Assembly: GCA_035283065.1 (NCBI GenBank)
Contig: DATEUP010000063.1
Location: forward strand, 1-20,308
Reading direction: 5' to 3'
DNA from: DATEUP01 sp035283065
GTDB taxonomy: Archaea > Thermoplasmatota > DTKX01 > DATEUP01
Length of the DNA: 20,308 nucleotides
This document shows, in pieces, positions 8,468 to 16,075 of the stretch (its first letter is position 1; every line of letters begins with the position of its first letter). The translations under genes and the position numbers were made by a program. The notes beneath the pieces were generated by a model. That model saw only the letters and a program-made list of their open reading frames with translations, was not told the DNA's origin and ran no database searches.

Positions 8468-11400
8468 TCAGGCCCCCGGAGGGCCGCGCCGCACGCGCAG
8501 CACCGCATAGGTCCCGATGGCGCCCAGGGCCGCAAGGAGCGGCAGGACCGCGTACTGGAGGTCGCCAAGGCCGAAGAGGCCTTCCGGCGCAACAGGTTCG
8601 GCCACCCGGTCGAGCACGCCAAGGACCGTGACCGTGTTGCCGGCCAAATCGACCGCCGCAAACGTAAGCTTGTTCTCTCCCATGGAAAGGGGCACGGACA
8701 ACGTGAAGTTGCCCGTTTCGTCCAGCGCGACAAGCTGGCCGTTCATCCGCAGCTCCGTGGCGCCCGTCGCGCGGCCGCGCACGGTGGCCACCGAAGCCGT
8801 GGTCTTAAGCGGCGTGGCGGGCAGGTCCACCGTGACCGTGGGCGCGACGGTGTCGCGTACGACCTGGACGCGCACCTCCACGCGGTTGCCCGCCGCATCC
8901 TGCGCGGACGCGACAATCAGGTTCGACCCTTCGACAAGGCCGACCTGCACGCTGAATTCGAAGGCCTCGATCGGCAGCACGACGTCGTTTACGCTCACCT
9001 GCACGGCGTCAAACCAGCTGCCCGAGACCTGCACGGAATTCGCATTGACCAAGGCGCCGTCGAGGGGCGCGGTGATCTCGAGGGTCGGCGGGACCGTGTC
9101 GAGGAGGACGACGACCGACGAAGTGGCCGGGTTGCCCGCGGGGTCCCACGCCTGGATTGTGATCACGTTGGGCCCCTCATCGAGGCGGACGACCTTGATG
9201 AAGGCGCCGCGGACCGTGGGCACCGGCGCCCCGTTCACAAAGACCGTGAGGATGCCCGGCTCGACGGAACCCGACACCGTGAGGTCTGCGCGAGCCGTGA
9301 CGAGGCCGGGCGTGGGCGAGAGCACCGTGATGTCGGGCTCGATCGTGTCGAAGGTCACCCTCCGCACGACCGTGTTGTTGTTCCCCGCGCGGTCGACGGC
9401 GGTGATCGTAAGGGTGTTGAGGCCTTCGGAGAGCGCGTACGTGACCGCGAAGACCCCGCCCGTGGTCGTGACGCGCGCTCCGTTGAGCTCGAGGTCCACG
9501 TCGCTCTCCGTGACGCCGGCGACGTTGAGGAGCGAACGGTTCGTGGCGAAGTTGTCGCTGGGGAAGCTCACGAACACCGCGGGCTGGATCGTGTCCGAGA
9601 TGAGGACGAAGTCGAGGAGGTCGCCGTTGCCGACCTCGTCGACCGCCACGAGGTGGAAGAAGTTCGGCCCCTCCCTCAGGATGAGCTGTTTCGAGAACGT
9701 GCCCCCCTGGACCGCGAGGGCGTCGCCGTTCACCGTGAGCGAGGCGTCGTCGTCAACCGTGCCGCGGAGGATCACGGCGGTGTAGGTCGTGTAGGCGACC
9801 TTTTCGCCGGTGGAAGGGAGCGCGGGCTGGAGGACCACAAGGACCGGGGCCACCGTGTCGACGACGATCCCCGTGATGTTGAGTTCCGTGTAGGTGCCGC
9901 TGCGGTCGTAGGCGCGCACGATGAGGTCGTGCGTGCCGTCTTCAAGCGTGATGTCCATGCTCCACCCGGGCAGGGGCGCGTCGGAGGGGAGCCAGTTGAG
10001 CCCGCCATCAGCCGAGGCCTCGACGAAGTCCATCCCCGAGCCGACGTCGAAGGCGTTGCCCCACAGGCGCACGACGCTCGAGTTGAAGCGCGAGCCGTCG
10101 AGGGGCGCGAAGAGGTTCACGCTGGGGGGGATGGGGTCTTGGATGACGAGGCGCACGTAGGTCGTCCCGTTGAAGGCGAACTCGTAGGGCGTCGAGATCG
10201 TGCCGTTCGCATACACCTTGACCGCGAGCGGCGTGTTCGTGATCGTGTCGGCCGACCCCTGGGAGAGCGTGATCGAAAGGCCGGGGATCCAGAGGTTCGG
10301 CGAGATCCCGTTTGTCCCGACGAGGTCGGCGAAGAGGACGCCGCCGCTCTGGTTCGTGAGGACGGCGAAGGCGAGCGAGGCGGGCGCCCCGTTGGGCCAA
10401 ACGACCTCGACCTGGAGCGGCCATATCACGTTGACCTGGCCCGAGGCGAAGTTCTGGAGGTTCATCTGGCTTTGGGAGATCGTGCAGTTGTAGAGGTTTA
10501 CCGTGGCGCCGTAATAGCTCAGGAAGTAGATCGCCTGCGTGAGCCCGGCAAAGGACATGTTGTAGAGGCTCAACGTGCCCTGGGCGTAGTAGTAGACGTA
10601 GACGCCGACGCTCGCGGAGACGTTCTTGAGCACGACGCCGTCGAGCGTGCCCACACCGTTCCCGACCATCACGACCTGCATCACGTTGTCATAGAAGGTC
10701 GAGTCCCGGATCGTGACTCCACCCGCGACGAAGAGCGCGCCCCCGAGCCCCTGGATCGAGGTCCGGCGGTGGTTGCTCACGTTGTTGGCGAAAACGTTTG
10801 CCTGGCTCCCGTCCCCGACGATGCCGTAGGCACCGTTCGAGTCGATCGCGTTTCCCGTGACGTTGCCCTTGCCGCTCCCGAGGAGGAGGCCGCCGGAGGC
10901 CATGTTGTTGTTGAAGTCGACCTGTTCCGAGTAGCGCTGGGAGTAGACGTTCGTGCCGTTGATGTAGCGGTTGTCCGAGATCGCAGGCATCTGGGCGTTT
11001 TGGCTGATCGTGTTGTTGAGGATCTCCGCGTTGGCGCCGCGGACCGCGATCCCGTAACCGAAAAGGTACTCGTAGAGGTAGAAGTACGTGTAGCCGCACG
11101 CCGGCCAGTATTGGTCGTAGTAGGCCTGCCACGGGTCGACAAAGGTCGACGCCACGCCGTTCGTGCGGACAAGGTTGCCCTCGATCACGGGCGCGCTGTT
11201 GTTCTCCGCGAGGATCCCATAGGCGCGGAAGAAGATCTGGTAGTTACAGCTCCAGCTCGAGGCGTTGCTGCTCTCGACGTAGCGGGCGAGCTCGATCGTG
11301 TTGTTGTAGATGTGGGGGCTGCCTGACATCACGAGGATGTTGCCCTTGTAGCCGTACGAAATCACGGAGTTCGAGATTGTCGTGTTGCCGTTGTAGATTT

Positions 11401-11845
11401 GGATCCCGAAGCGGTCCTGGGTCGTCGAGCCCCACATGTCGCGCACGCTTGCCCGGTCGATCGTGGTGGGCCCGTAGATCTCGAACCGGTAGCCGTTCTG
11501 CGTCGAGAGGGCGCTAATCGTCCCGCCGGAGACCGTGAGGGAGCCGCCCGGCCGCACGTAGATCCCGAACTCGCCTGGCGTGCTCGAGCTCATGCGCAAG
11601 ACGACATTCGAAAGCGTCAACGACCCGCCGTTGAGGACCACGACATTGCCGGTGACGGTAACCGTGCCGGAGGCGACCGTCGTCGTGTCGGCCACGACCC
11701 AATCGCCGCTTGCGGGCGGGTTTGTCTGGGCGGCGGAGGGCGCCGCTGAGACGAGCGCGACGGCCGCAAGCGACAGGACAACCGCGGAAAAGATCCAAAC
11801 GGAGCGCCGGGCCACGCTCTTGGTGGGGATGGGCTCCGCTCGCAT
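8468..11845 (-). CDS. Beta-helix / six Ig-like module surface protein (paralogue 3)
   Basis: Encodes 1125 aa from ATG at 11845 to TGA at 8468-8470. A GTG at 11881 is in frame but lies next to the TATA box, upstream of the expected transcript start, so the ATG is preferred. The N-terminus is a signal peptide: basic residues, then WIFSAVVLSLAAVALVSAA, with cleavage near residue 39. Residues ~45-470 are a right-handed beta-helix, the shortest of the three paralogues, with an unusual Tyr-rich insertion (window ~11030-11140). Residues ~473-565 are the shared linker domain containing WPNGAP. Six Ig-like modules follow (~568-1090), with repeated DxAGN and DTxxP signatures. A transmembrane helix lies at ~1095-1115 and ends in RVRRGPPGA, so this paralogue has almost no cytoplasmic tail. 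It has its own promoter and ribosome binding site. It is probably a surface adhesin or scaffold, inferred from its folds. Confidence 0.93.
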   Translation of the reverse strand: MRAEPIPTKSVARRSVWIFSAVVLSLAAVALVSAAPSAAQTNPPASGDWVVADTTTVASGTVTVTGNVVVLNGGSLTLSNVVLRMSSSTPGEFGIYVRPGGSLTVSGGTISALSTQNGYRFEIYGPTTIDRASVRDMWGSTTQDRFGIQIYNGNTTISNSVISYGYKGNILVMSGSPHIYNNTIELARYVESSNASSWSCNYQIFFRAYGILAENNSAPVIEGNLVRTNGVASTFVDPWQAYYDQYWPACGYTYFYLYEYLFGYGIAVRGANAEILNNTISQNAQMPAISDNRYINGTNVYSQRYSEQVDFNNNMASGGLLLGSGKGNVTGNAIDSNGAYGIVGDGSQANVFANNVSNHRRTSIQGLGGALFVAGGVTIRDSTFYDNVMQVVMVGNGVGTLDGVVLKNVSASVGVYVYYYAQGTLSLYNMSFAGLTQAIYFLSYYGATVNLYNCTISQSQMNLQNFASGQVNVIWPLQVEVVWPNGAPASLAFAVLTNQSGGVLFADLVGTNGISPNLWIPGLSITLSQGSADTITNTPLAVKVYANGTISTPYEFAFNGTTYVRLVIQDPIPPSVNLFAPLDGSRFNSSVVRLWGNAFDVGSGMDFVEASADGGLNWLPSDAPLPGWSMDITLEDGTHDLIVRAYDRSGTYTELNITGIVVDTVAPVLVVLQPALPSTGEKVAYTTYTAVILRGTVDDDASLTVNGDALAVQGGTFSKQLILREGPNFFHLVAVDEVGNGDLLDFVLISDTIQPAVFVSFPSDNFATNRSLLNVAGVTESDVDLELNGARVTTTGGVFAVTYALSEGLNTLTITAVDRAGNNNTVVRRVTFDTIEPDITVLSPTPGLVTARADLTVSGSVEPGILTVFVNGAPVPTVRGAFIKVVRLDEGPNVITIQAWDPAGNPATSSVVVLLDTVPPTLEITAPLDGALVNANSVQVSGSWFDAVQVSVNDVVLPIEAFEFSVQVGLVEGSNLIVASAQDAAGNRVEVRVQVVRDTVAPTVTVDLPATPLKTTASVATVRGRATGATELRMNGQLVALDETGNFTLSVPLSMGENKLTFAAVDLAGNTVTVLGVLDRVAEPVAPEGLFGLGDLQYAVLPLLAALGAIGTYAVLRVRRGPPGA

Positions 11846-11855
11846 GGGCACTTGG

Positions 11856-11863
11856 CCTCCCCC
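11856..11863 (-). promoter_or_regulatory. Ribosome binding site of paralogue 3
   Basis: GGGGGAGG on the minus strand, ten bases before the ATG at 11845. It agrees with the ATG rather than the upstream GTG as the start. The predicted transcript start near 11861 falls within or just at this site, so whether the full motif is transcribed is uncertain. Confidence 0.55.
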
Positions 11864-11882
11864 TTGCCAGCCGGGCCCCACG

Positions 11883-11890
11883 ATTTATAA
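11883..11890 (-). promoter_or_regulatory. TATA box of paralogue 3
   Basis: TTATAAAT on the minus strand, a close match to the archaeal TATA consensus. It lies in the 70-bp gap after the stop of the FG-GAP gene and about 38 bases upstream of the ATG at 11845. The expected transcript start is near 11861. Confidence 0.8.
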
Positions 11891-11915
11891 CTTCTCAGAT
11901 GAGGCGAAAGGCCAT

Positions 11916-14900
11916 TCAAGGGCGCGCGCGGCGGCGCCCGAAGGCCAAGGCGAGGGCGGCCCCGGCAAGCGCGAGCGCGGCGGCCTGTGCCTCAAGCCCG
12001 GGGAGGAAGCCCCCTGCGCCGCCGCCCGAGCCCGGCCCGGCAGCGGTCGTGAAGGTCACGGTGCTCGGGGTCATCGGGTTTCCGGCAAGGTCGGTGCCCG
12101 TGGCTTCCGCGCGGTAGGTCTCGCCGGCCTTGAGAGGCGCGGCAGGGACGAAGCGCGCCGTGTGGTTTGCGCGGTCCACCGTGAGGGTGCCGTTGACGAG
12201 CGCGCCCCCGGAGTCCGTGAGGGTCACCTGGACGGAGTCGACCTCTTCGCTGAATGTGAACGTGAGCGCCGCCTGGCCGTCCACGCCCGTCGCGCCGCTT
12301 GCAGGCGAGCTTGCCGAGAGCGCGGGGCGCGCCGTGTCGAGTGTGACATAGAGGGTCTGCGATTCGAGGGAGAACTTCGCGCCCGCCTCGATGATCGGCG
12401 AGGGGTCGATCGCGCGAGCCGTGATGGCATTGTCGCCGGTGATGAGGCGGGCGGTCGCAGACCAGGCGCCCGCGGCGTCGACGGTGACCGTGTCCTGGAG
12501 CAGCCCCCGGACCCACAGCTCCACATCGAGGTTTGCTTCGGCCGTCCCCTCAATGGCAAAGGTCACGTCATTCGTGACCGCGCGCGCGGTCGTAATGACC
12601 GGCGCGGAAGGCGCGACGCTGTCTCGCGCCGCTCCCGACGCCGACTCGGAGGGCGGGCTCTCGTTCGGCACCTCATCGAGCGCGATGACCTGGTACCTGT
12701 AGGTGACCCCGTTCTTCACGGGCGCATGGGTGAAGGTCGCCGTGGCGCTCGAGCCGGCAAGCTGCCAGTTCGCGCTGACGGTCGGGTCGATGTACCACAC
12801 GTTGTAGAGGGCGACATCCGTGTCGGCAGGCGGCGTCCATGTGAGGATGATCGACGCGCCCGTGGGCGGCGCGACCAGCGAGAGCGCCGTGGGCGCCGCA
12901 GGCCGCTGCGTGTCGGCAGGCGTCGCCGCAAGCTCGTTCGAATCGGCGCCTTGGCGTAAGCCCAGGTCGAAGGCCGCGACCCGGAAGCGCGTGAGCCGCC
13001 CGTCCGTTAGGTTCGAGACCGTCGCCGTGCGCGCGTTTCCGCCGACTTCGAGCGCTTGCGTCCAGCTGCCCGTCACGTCGGTGTAGAGGCGGAAGCCCGC
13101 AAGGTCGTCGCCGACGGCCGTCCAGTCGAGTTGGACGGAGTTGCCAACGGCGAGGGTCGTCGCGGCCGTGAGCGCGGGCGCGTCGGGGGCAAGCGTGTCG
13201 ACGGTGAGCACTGACACGGCGGCAGTGGGCGAGCTTTGGAGGTCGACCTTGTCGATGGCCACGAGCACGAAGTAGTAGGTCTGGCCGCGCTGGAGGCCGG
13301 TCGCCGTGTAGGGGGAGGTGGCCGGGCGGCCGACCTCCGCGAAGCTCCCGGGGAGGCCCGTGGAGGAGCGCCGGACCGAGTAGGCGACCGTGTCGCCGCC
13401 GTTGGGGTCCCACGAGAGGTCTGCGGCGGTGCCTGACGGGTTCGCGGCGGCTTGGAAGTTGAGGGGCGTGGGCGGAGCCGTGAGGTCCGGGATCCGGTCC
13501 GTGAGCGCCGCCGTAAAGGGCGAGGGGAGGCCGACATCGTCAATGGCCCGGACCTGGTACGTGTAATTGACTTCCTCAAGGAGCCCCGAATCCATGTAGG
13601 CCACCGACGGGACATTCACGGTGCCGACTCGCACCAGAGGGTTGATGTCGCCGTCGCGCCGCCAGACTTCGTAGAGTACCGTGTCGTCGTTATTCGCGGT
13701 CCAGGCAAGGGTGATCGTGTGGGAAGGCCCGTCCACCGTGGCCGTGAAGTTCGCCGGGCTTCGGGGCGGTGTCACATCCGCCGGCCGGCCCACCAGAATG
13801 GGGCTGGGCGCGGACGTGAGCGTCACGGCCGGGTCGGTCTCCGTGAGGTAGTACCAGTAATCTCGGCCGTCCGTGACGTTCGTGTCGTTGTAGGAGAACC
13901 GCGGGAACGAGACGTTTGCAACGATCGCCCAAGAACCCGTCTTGTTGGACCAAACCGAGTAGATGGCTCCATCGGTGGGCTGGAGCTGCCAGGAAAGGAC
14001 GAGCGAACCGCCCGAGGGGGGCGCCGTAATCGTGAATCCCTTCGGCGGCAGGACCACCGAGTATCCGATGGCGATGAGACTCACGTTCAGGCGGCCTCCA
14101 AGGGAGAAGTTGAAAGAGAGGGGGACGAGGATGATGCCCGACGCGTTTGCGTCGGCCTGGTGGGTCGAGAGGTAGTCCTGGATGAGGAGGTCAAGGCCGG
14201 TGGCAGTTGCGTTTCCGCTAAGGGGACCGGTCAGGCTCAAGACAGGCTCCTGGTCGACGAAGACTCGCACGTCCTCCGGCAGCGTGTGCGCGTTGCCGTA
14301 GTAGAGCCGGAGGGCGCCCGGCCCGACCGTCCCGTTGATTCCCCCTGCAAGGTGGATCGGGAGCTCGTCGAGCCCATCGCCGTTCACATCACCCGAGGAC
14401 CCCATGTACCATCCGAAGCTCTCGGCAAGGCCCGGCGTGCCCGCGCGCAGCACCATCGCGGCGCTCGTCGTGAGGTTCCACGCCCGGAAGAGGTACGCGG
14501 CGCCATCGAAGGCGTCGCCCGCATTCGCGCCGACCGCGAGGTCGCTGCGTCCGTCGCCGTCGAAGTCGCCAAGCATCTCGACCCCCGCGCCGAACTGCTG
14601 GAGGGTCGTCGTGTCGGCGGGGCGAAGGACCGTGACCGGGCCCGCGTAGGTCGCGTTGCCCGCGCCAGCGAAGACGTAAACCGCTCCGCTGGTCGCCGTG
14701 TCCGTCGGCGCCCCGACGGCAAGGTCGGCGCGCCCGTCTCCCGTGATGTCCCGGCCGCCGGCCAGCGCCCATCCGAAGTACGAACTCACGTTGTTCGTGT
14801 AGTTCCAAACGGGGGTGACCGTTCGAGCCGTGGTCCCCTCGAAGACCTTGACTGCGCCGAAATTCGAGGCCGTGAATGGGGTGCCTGCGGCAAACTCGTC

Positions 14901-15842
14901 CAGGCCGTCGAGGTCCGTGTCCCCGAGGGCCTCAAGGACCAGGCCTTCGCTTGTGGTGGTGCCGCGGTACTGCGTGTCGAAGCCCGTGAGGATCGTGCTG
15001 TTCGTGACGTCGAGCCCGTCGGGACCGCCCCAGAGCACCGTGACGGTCCCCCTGTAGGAGCCTGTTGAGGTGTTGAACGCCTCGCCGACGACGAGGTCTT
15101 GGAAGGTGTCGTTGTCGAGGTCGAGCCCACCGGCGAGCGAGTACCCCCACGAGTACGAGGTGCTCGCGTTGAAAGTGAGCGAGAGGTTTGCGGCGGCTGG
15201 AAGCCCCGCGGCCGAGCCGTAGAACACGAAGACCCGCTCGACAACGACCGAGAAGAACGCCGACTCGCCGACGACAAGGTCGTCGATGCCGTCGCCGTTG
15301 TATTCGCCGTGCGTCACCGAGTATCCGAATCCGGAACTTGCCGGGCCCGCGTACGTCCAGTTCGCGGCGCGCCCGCGGAGGCCCGTGGACGAGCCCCAGA
15401 AGACTTCCACGCGGTTCGCGCGGGACGCCGAGTTCTCGGCAAACGCGCCGACCGCGAGGTCCCCGTAGCCGTCGTTGTTGAAGTCGCCGCCCGCGTCGGC
15501 GCCGTGGCCGTACTCCTCCCCGTCGTTCCCCGCCTGGCCGCGCCCCGTGAGGTTCGCATGCCGAAGCTCCAGGAGTCCGGTCACGTTCACCTGCCCCGAG
15601 AGGATGCGGGCGCTCGCGTTGAGCGGGACGTAGAGCGTGGTGTTGTGGAAGGTCTCGGAGCCCGTGAGGTTGACCTCAAACCCCTGGACCGTCGCGTTCC
15701 CGAGGATCGCGCGGTCCTCGACCCGCGCTGCCGACGCGGTGCCAGAAGGGCCCGTGGCCGGCAGGAACGAAGGGGCAAGCAGGAGCCCCAACAATAGGTA
15801 GGAAAGAATCCAGCCAGCAAACAGGGGACGCGAGTTGCCCAA
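11916..15842 (-). CDS. FG-GAP beta-propeller / FnIII surface protein with PGF-CTERM-like sorting end
   Basis: Encodes 1308 aa from a TTG (15842-15840) to TGA at 11916-11918. The start is chosen because the signal peptide (LFAGWILSYLLLGLLLAPSF) follows it directly, AGGTG lies five bases upstream and a TATA box sits at the right distance. The frame is open to 16022, but that part lies upstream of the promoter. Residues ~114-500 hold seven FG-GAP repeats about 60 aa apart, each with a calcium-loop-like core such as DFNNDGYGD, DFDGDGRSD or DVNGDGLDE, enough for one complete seven-blade propeller. A short domain with DYLSTHQADANASG follows. Residues ~605-1050 contain about five FnIII-like domains, ~1080-1160 an Ig-like domain and ~1170-1268 a Big_5 (SbsA)-like domain. 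The end is Gly-rich, then LPGLE, a hydrophobic helix and RRRARP, like PGF-CTERM. N-glycosylation sequons are dense. It is probably a calcium-dependent surface adhesin; its ligand is unknown. Confidence 0.93.
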   Translation of the reverse strand: MGNSRPLFAGWILSYLLLGLLLAPSFLPATGPSGTASAARVEDRAILGNATVQGFEVNLTGSETFHNTTLYVPLNASARILSGQVNVTGLLELRHANLTGRGQAGNDGEEYGHGADAGGDFNNDGYGDLAVGAFAENSASRANRVEVFWGSSTGLRGRAANWTYAGPASSGFGYSVTHGEYNGDGIDDLVVGESAFFSVVVERVFVFYGSAAGLPAAANLSLTFNASTSYSWGYSLAGGLDLDNDTFQDLVVGEAFNTSTGSYRGTVTVLWGGPDGLDVTNSTILTGFDTQYRGTTTSEGLVLEALGDTDLDGLDEFAAGTPFTASNFGAVKVFEGTTARTVTPVWNYTNNVSSYFGWALAGGRDITGDGRADLAVGAPTDTATSGAVYVFAGAGNATYAGPVTVLRPADTTTLQQFGAGVEMLGDFDGDGRSDLAVGANAGDAFDGAAYLFRAWNLTTSAAMVLRAGTPGLAESFGWYMGSSGDVNGDGLDELPIHLAGGINGTVGPGALRLYYGNAHTLPEDVRVFVDQEPVLSLTGPLSGNATATGLDLLIQDYLSTHQADANASGIILVPLSFNFSLGGRLNVSLIAIGYSVVLPPKGFTITAPPSGGSLVLSWQLQPTDGAIYSVWSNKTGSWAIVANVSFPRFSYNDTNVTDGRDYWYYLTETDPAVTLTSAPSPILVGRPADVTPPRSPANFTATVDGPSHTITLAWTANNDDTVLYEVWRRDGDINPLVRVGTVNVPSVAYMDSGLLEEVNYTYQVRAIDDVGLPSPFTAALTDRIPDLTAPPTPLNFQAAANPSGTAADLSWDPNGGDTVAYSVRRSSTGLPGSFAEVGRPATSPYTATGLQRGQTYYFVLVAIDKVDLQSSPTAAVSVLTVDTLAPDAPALTAATTLAVGNSVQLDWTAVGDDLAGFRLYTDVTGSWTQALEVGGNARTATVSNLTDGRLTRFRVAAFDLGLRQGADSNELAATPADTQRPAAPTALSLVAPPTGASIILTWTPPADTDVALYNVWYIDPTVSANWQLAGSSATATFTHAPVKNGVTYRYQVIALDEVPNESPPSESASGAARDSVAPSAPVITTARAVTNDVTFAIEGTAEANLDVELWVRGLLQDTVTVDAAGAWSATARLITGDNAITARAIDPSPIIEAGAKFSLESQTLYVTLDTARPALSASSPASGATGVDGQAALTFTFSEEVDSVQVTLTDSGGALVNGTLTVDRANHTARFVPAAPLKAGETYRAEATGTDLAGNPMTPSTVTFTTAAGPGSGGGAGGFLPGLEAQAAALALAGAALALAFGRRRARP

Positions 15843-15847
15843 GAGAA

Positions 15848-15852
15848 CACCT
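15848..15852 (-). promoter_or_regulatory. Ribosome binding site supporting the TTG start of the FG-GAP gene
   Basis: AGGTG on the minus strand, five bases before the TTG at 15842. It matches part of the archaeal anti-Shine-Dalgarno complement AGGAGGTGAT. There is no in-frame ATG or GTG between the TATA box and the signal peptide, so this site decides the start. Confidence 0.55.
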
Positions 15853-15875
15853 GGCCTTCGCGATTCGGAGAGCCC

Positions 15876-15882
15876 TATATAA
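15876..15882 (-). promoter_or_regulatory. TATA box of the FG-GAP gene
   Basis: TTATATA on the minus strand within CCTTATATAG. The expected transcript start is near 15853-15855, about a dozen bases before the TTG start. It diverges from the pdxS promoter about 157 bp away. Confidence 0.8.
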
Positions 15883-15976
15883 GGTCTGCCGGGCAGAGCG
15901 GAAGGTGGCGTATCGAGAAAACGTCGGCCGGGCGGCCACGGAGGGGCAACAGCCGGGCCCCTGTCCCCTATGCGCG

Positions 15977-15996
15977 TCCAAGGATTCTCCAAGGAT
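15977..15996. repeat. 9-bp direct repeat between divergent promoters, possible operator
   Basis: The 9-mer tccaaggat occurs at 15977-15985 and 15988-15996, with starts 11 bp apart, or about one helical turn. It ends ~43 bp upstream of the pdxS TATA box and lies ~95 bp upstream of the TATA box of the FG-GAP gene. Placement and spacing fit a dimeric or cooperative regulator site. No known operator is recognised. The rest of the 15885-16039 interval shows no gene. Confidence 0.4.
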
Positions 15997-16039
15997 GCAC
16001 GCAGCGCAGGACGCCCGTCCACCGCGCGCCCGATAGGGA

Positions 16040-16046
16040 TTAAATA
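16040..16046 (+). promoter_or_regulatory. TATA box of pdxS
   Basis: TTAAATA on the plus strand, preceded by a purine-rich AGGGA that could serve as a BRE. A transcript start about 25 bases downstream falls near 16068-16070, leaving a leader of only 6-8 bases before the GTG. No Shine-Dalgarno site is evident, so translation is probably near-leaderless. Confidence 0.75.
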
Positions 16047-16075
16047 TCGTCATCGGGTAGAGCCGCCATCGTACG

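Noticed and set aside
8368..8733. Upstream extension of paralogue 2 to an earlier in-frame start at 8733
   Set aside because: The extra 122 residues overlap the end of paralogue 3, are Arg/Ser/Pro-rich without a fold, and lie upstream of the TATA box. The ATG at 8367 begins a clean signal peptide.
8381..11326. Long plus-strand open frame (981 codons) opposite paralogue 3, and a similar one at 4804-6297 opposite paralogue 2
   Set aside because: Same antisense shadow effect; low-complexity charged translation, and no promoter or ribosome binding site. The minus-strand frames have signal peptides, domains and transmembrane helices.
11720..11845. Arg-Arg pair in the signal peptide of paralogue 3, considered as a Tat signal
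   Set aside because: The context ARRSVWIF does not match the S/T-R-R-x-F-L-K pattern well; an ordinary Sec signal is the simpler reading.
15843..16022. Upstream extension of the FG-GAP gene to 16022
   Set aside because: The extension crosses the TATA box at 15876-15882 and would bury the signal peptide 60 residues into the protein.
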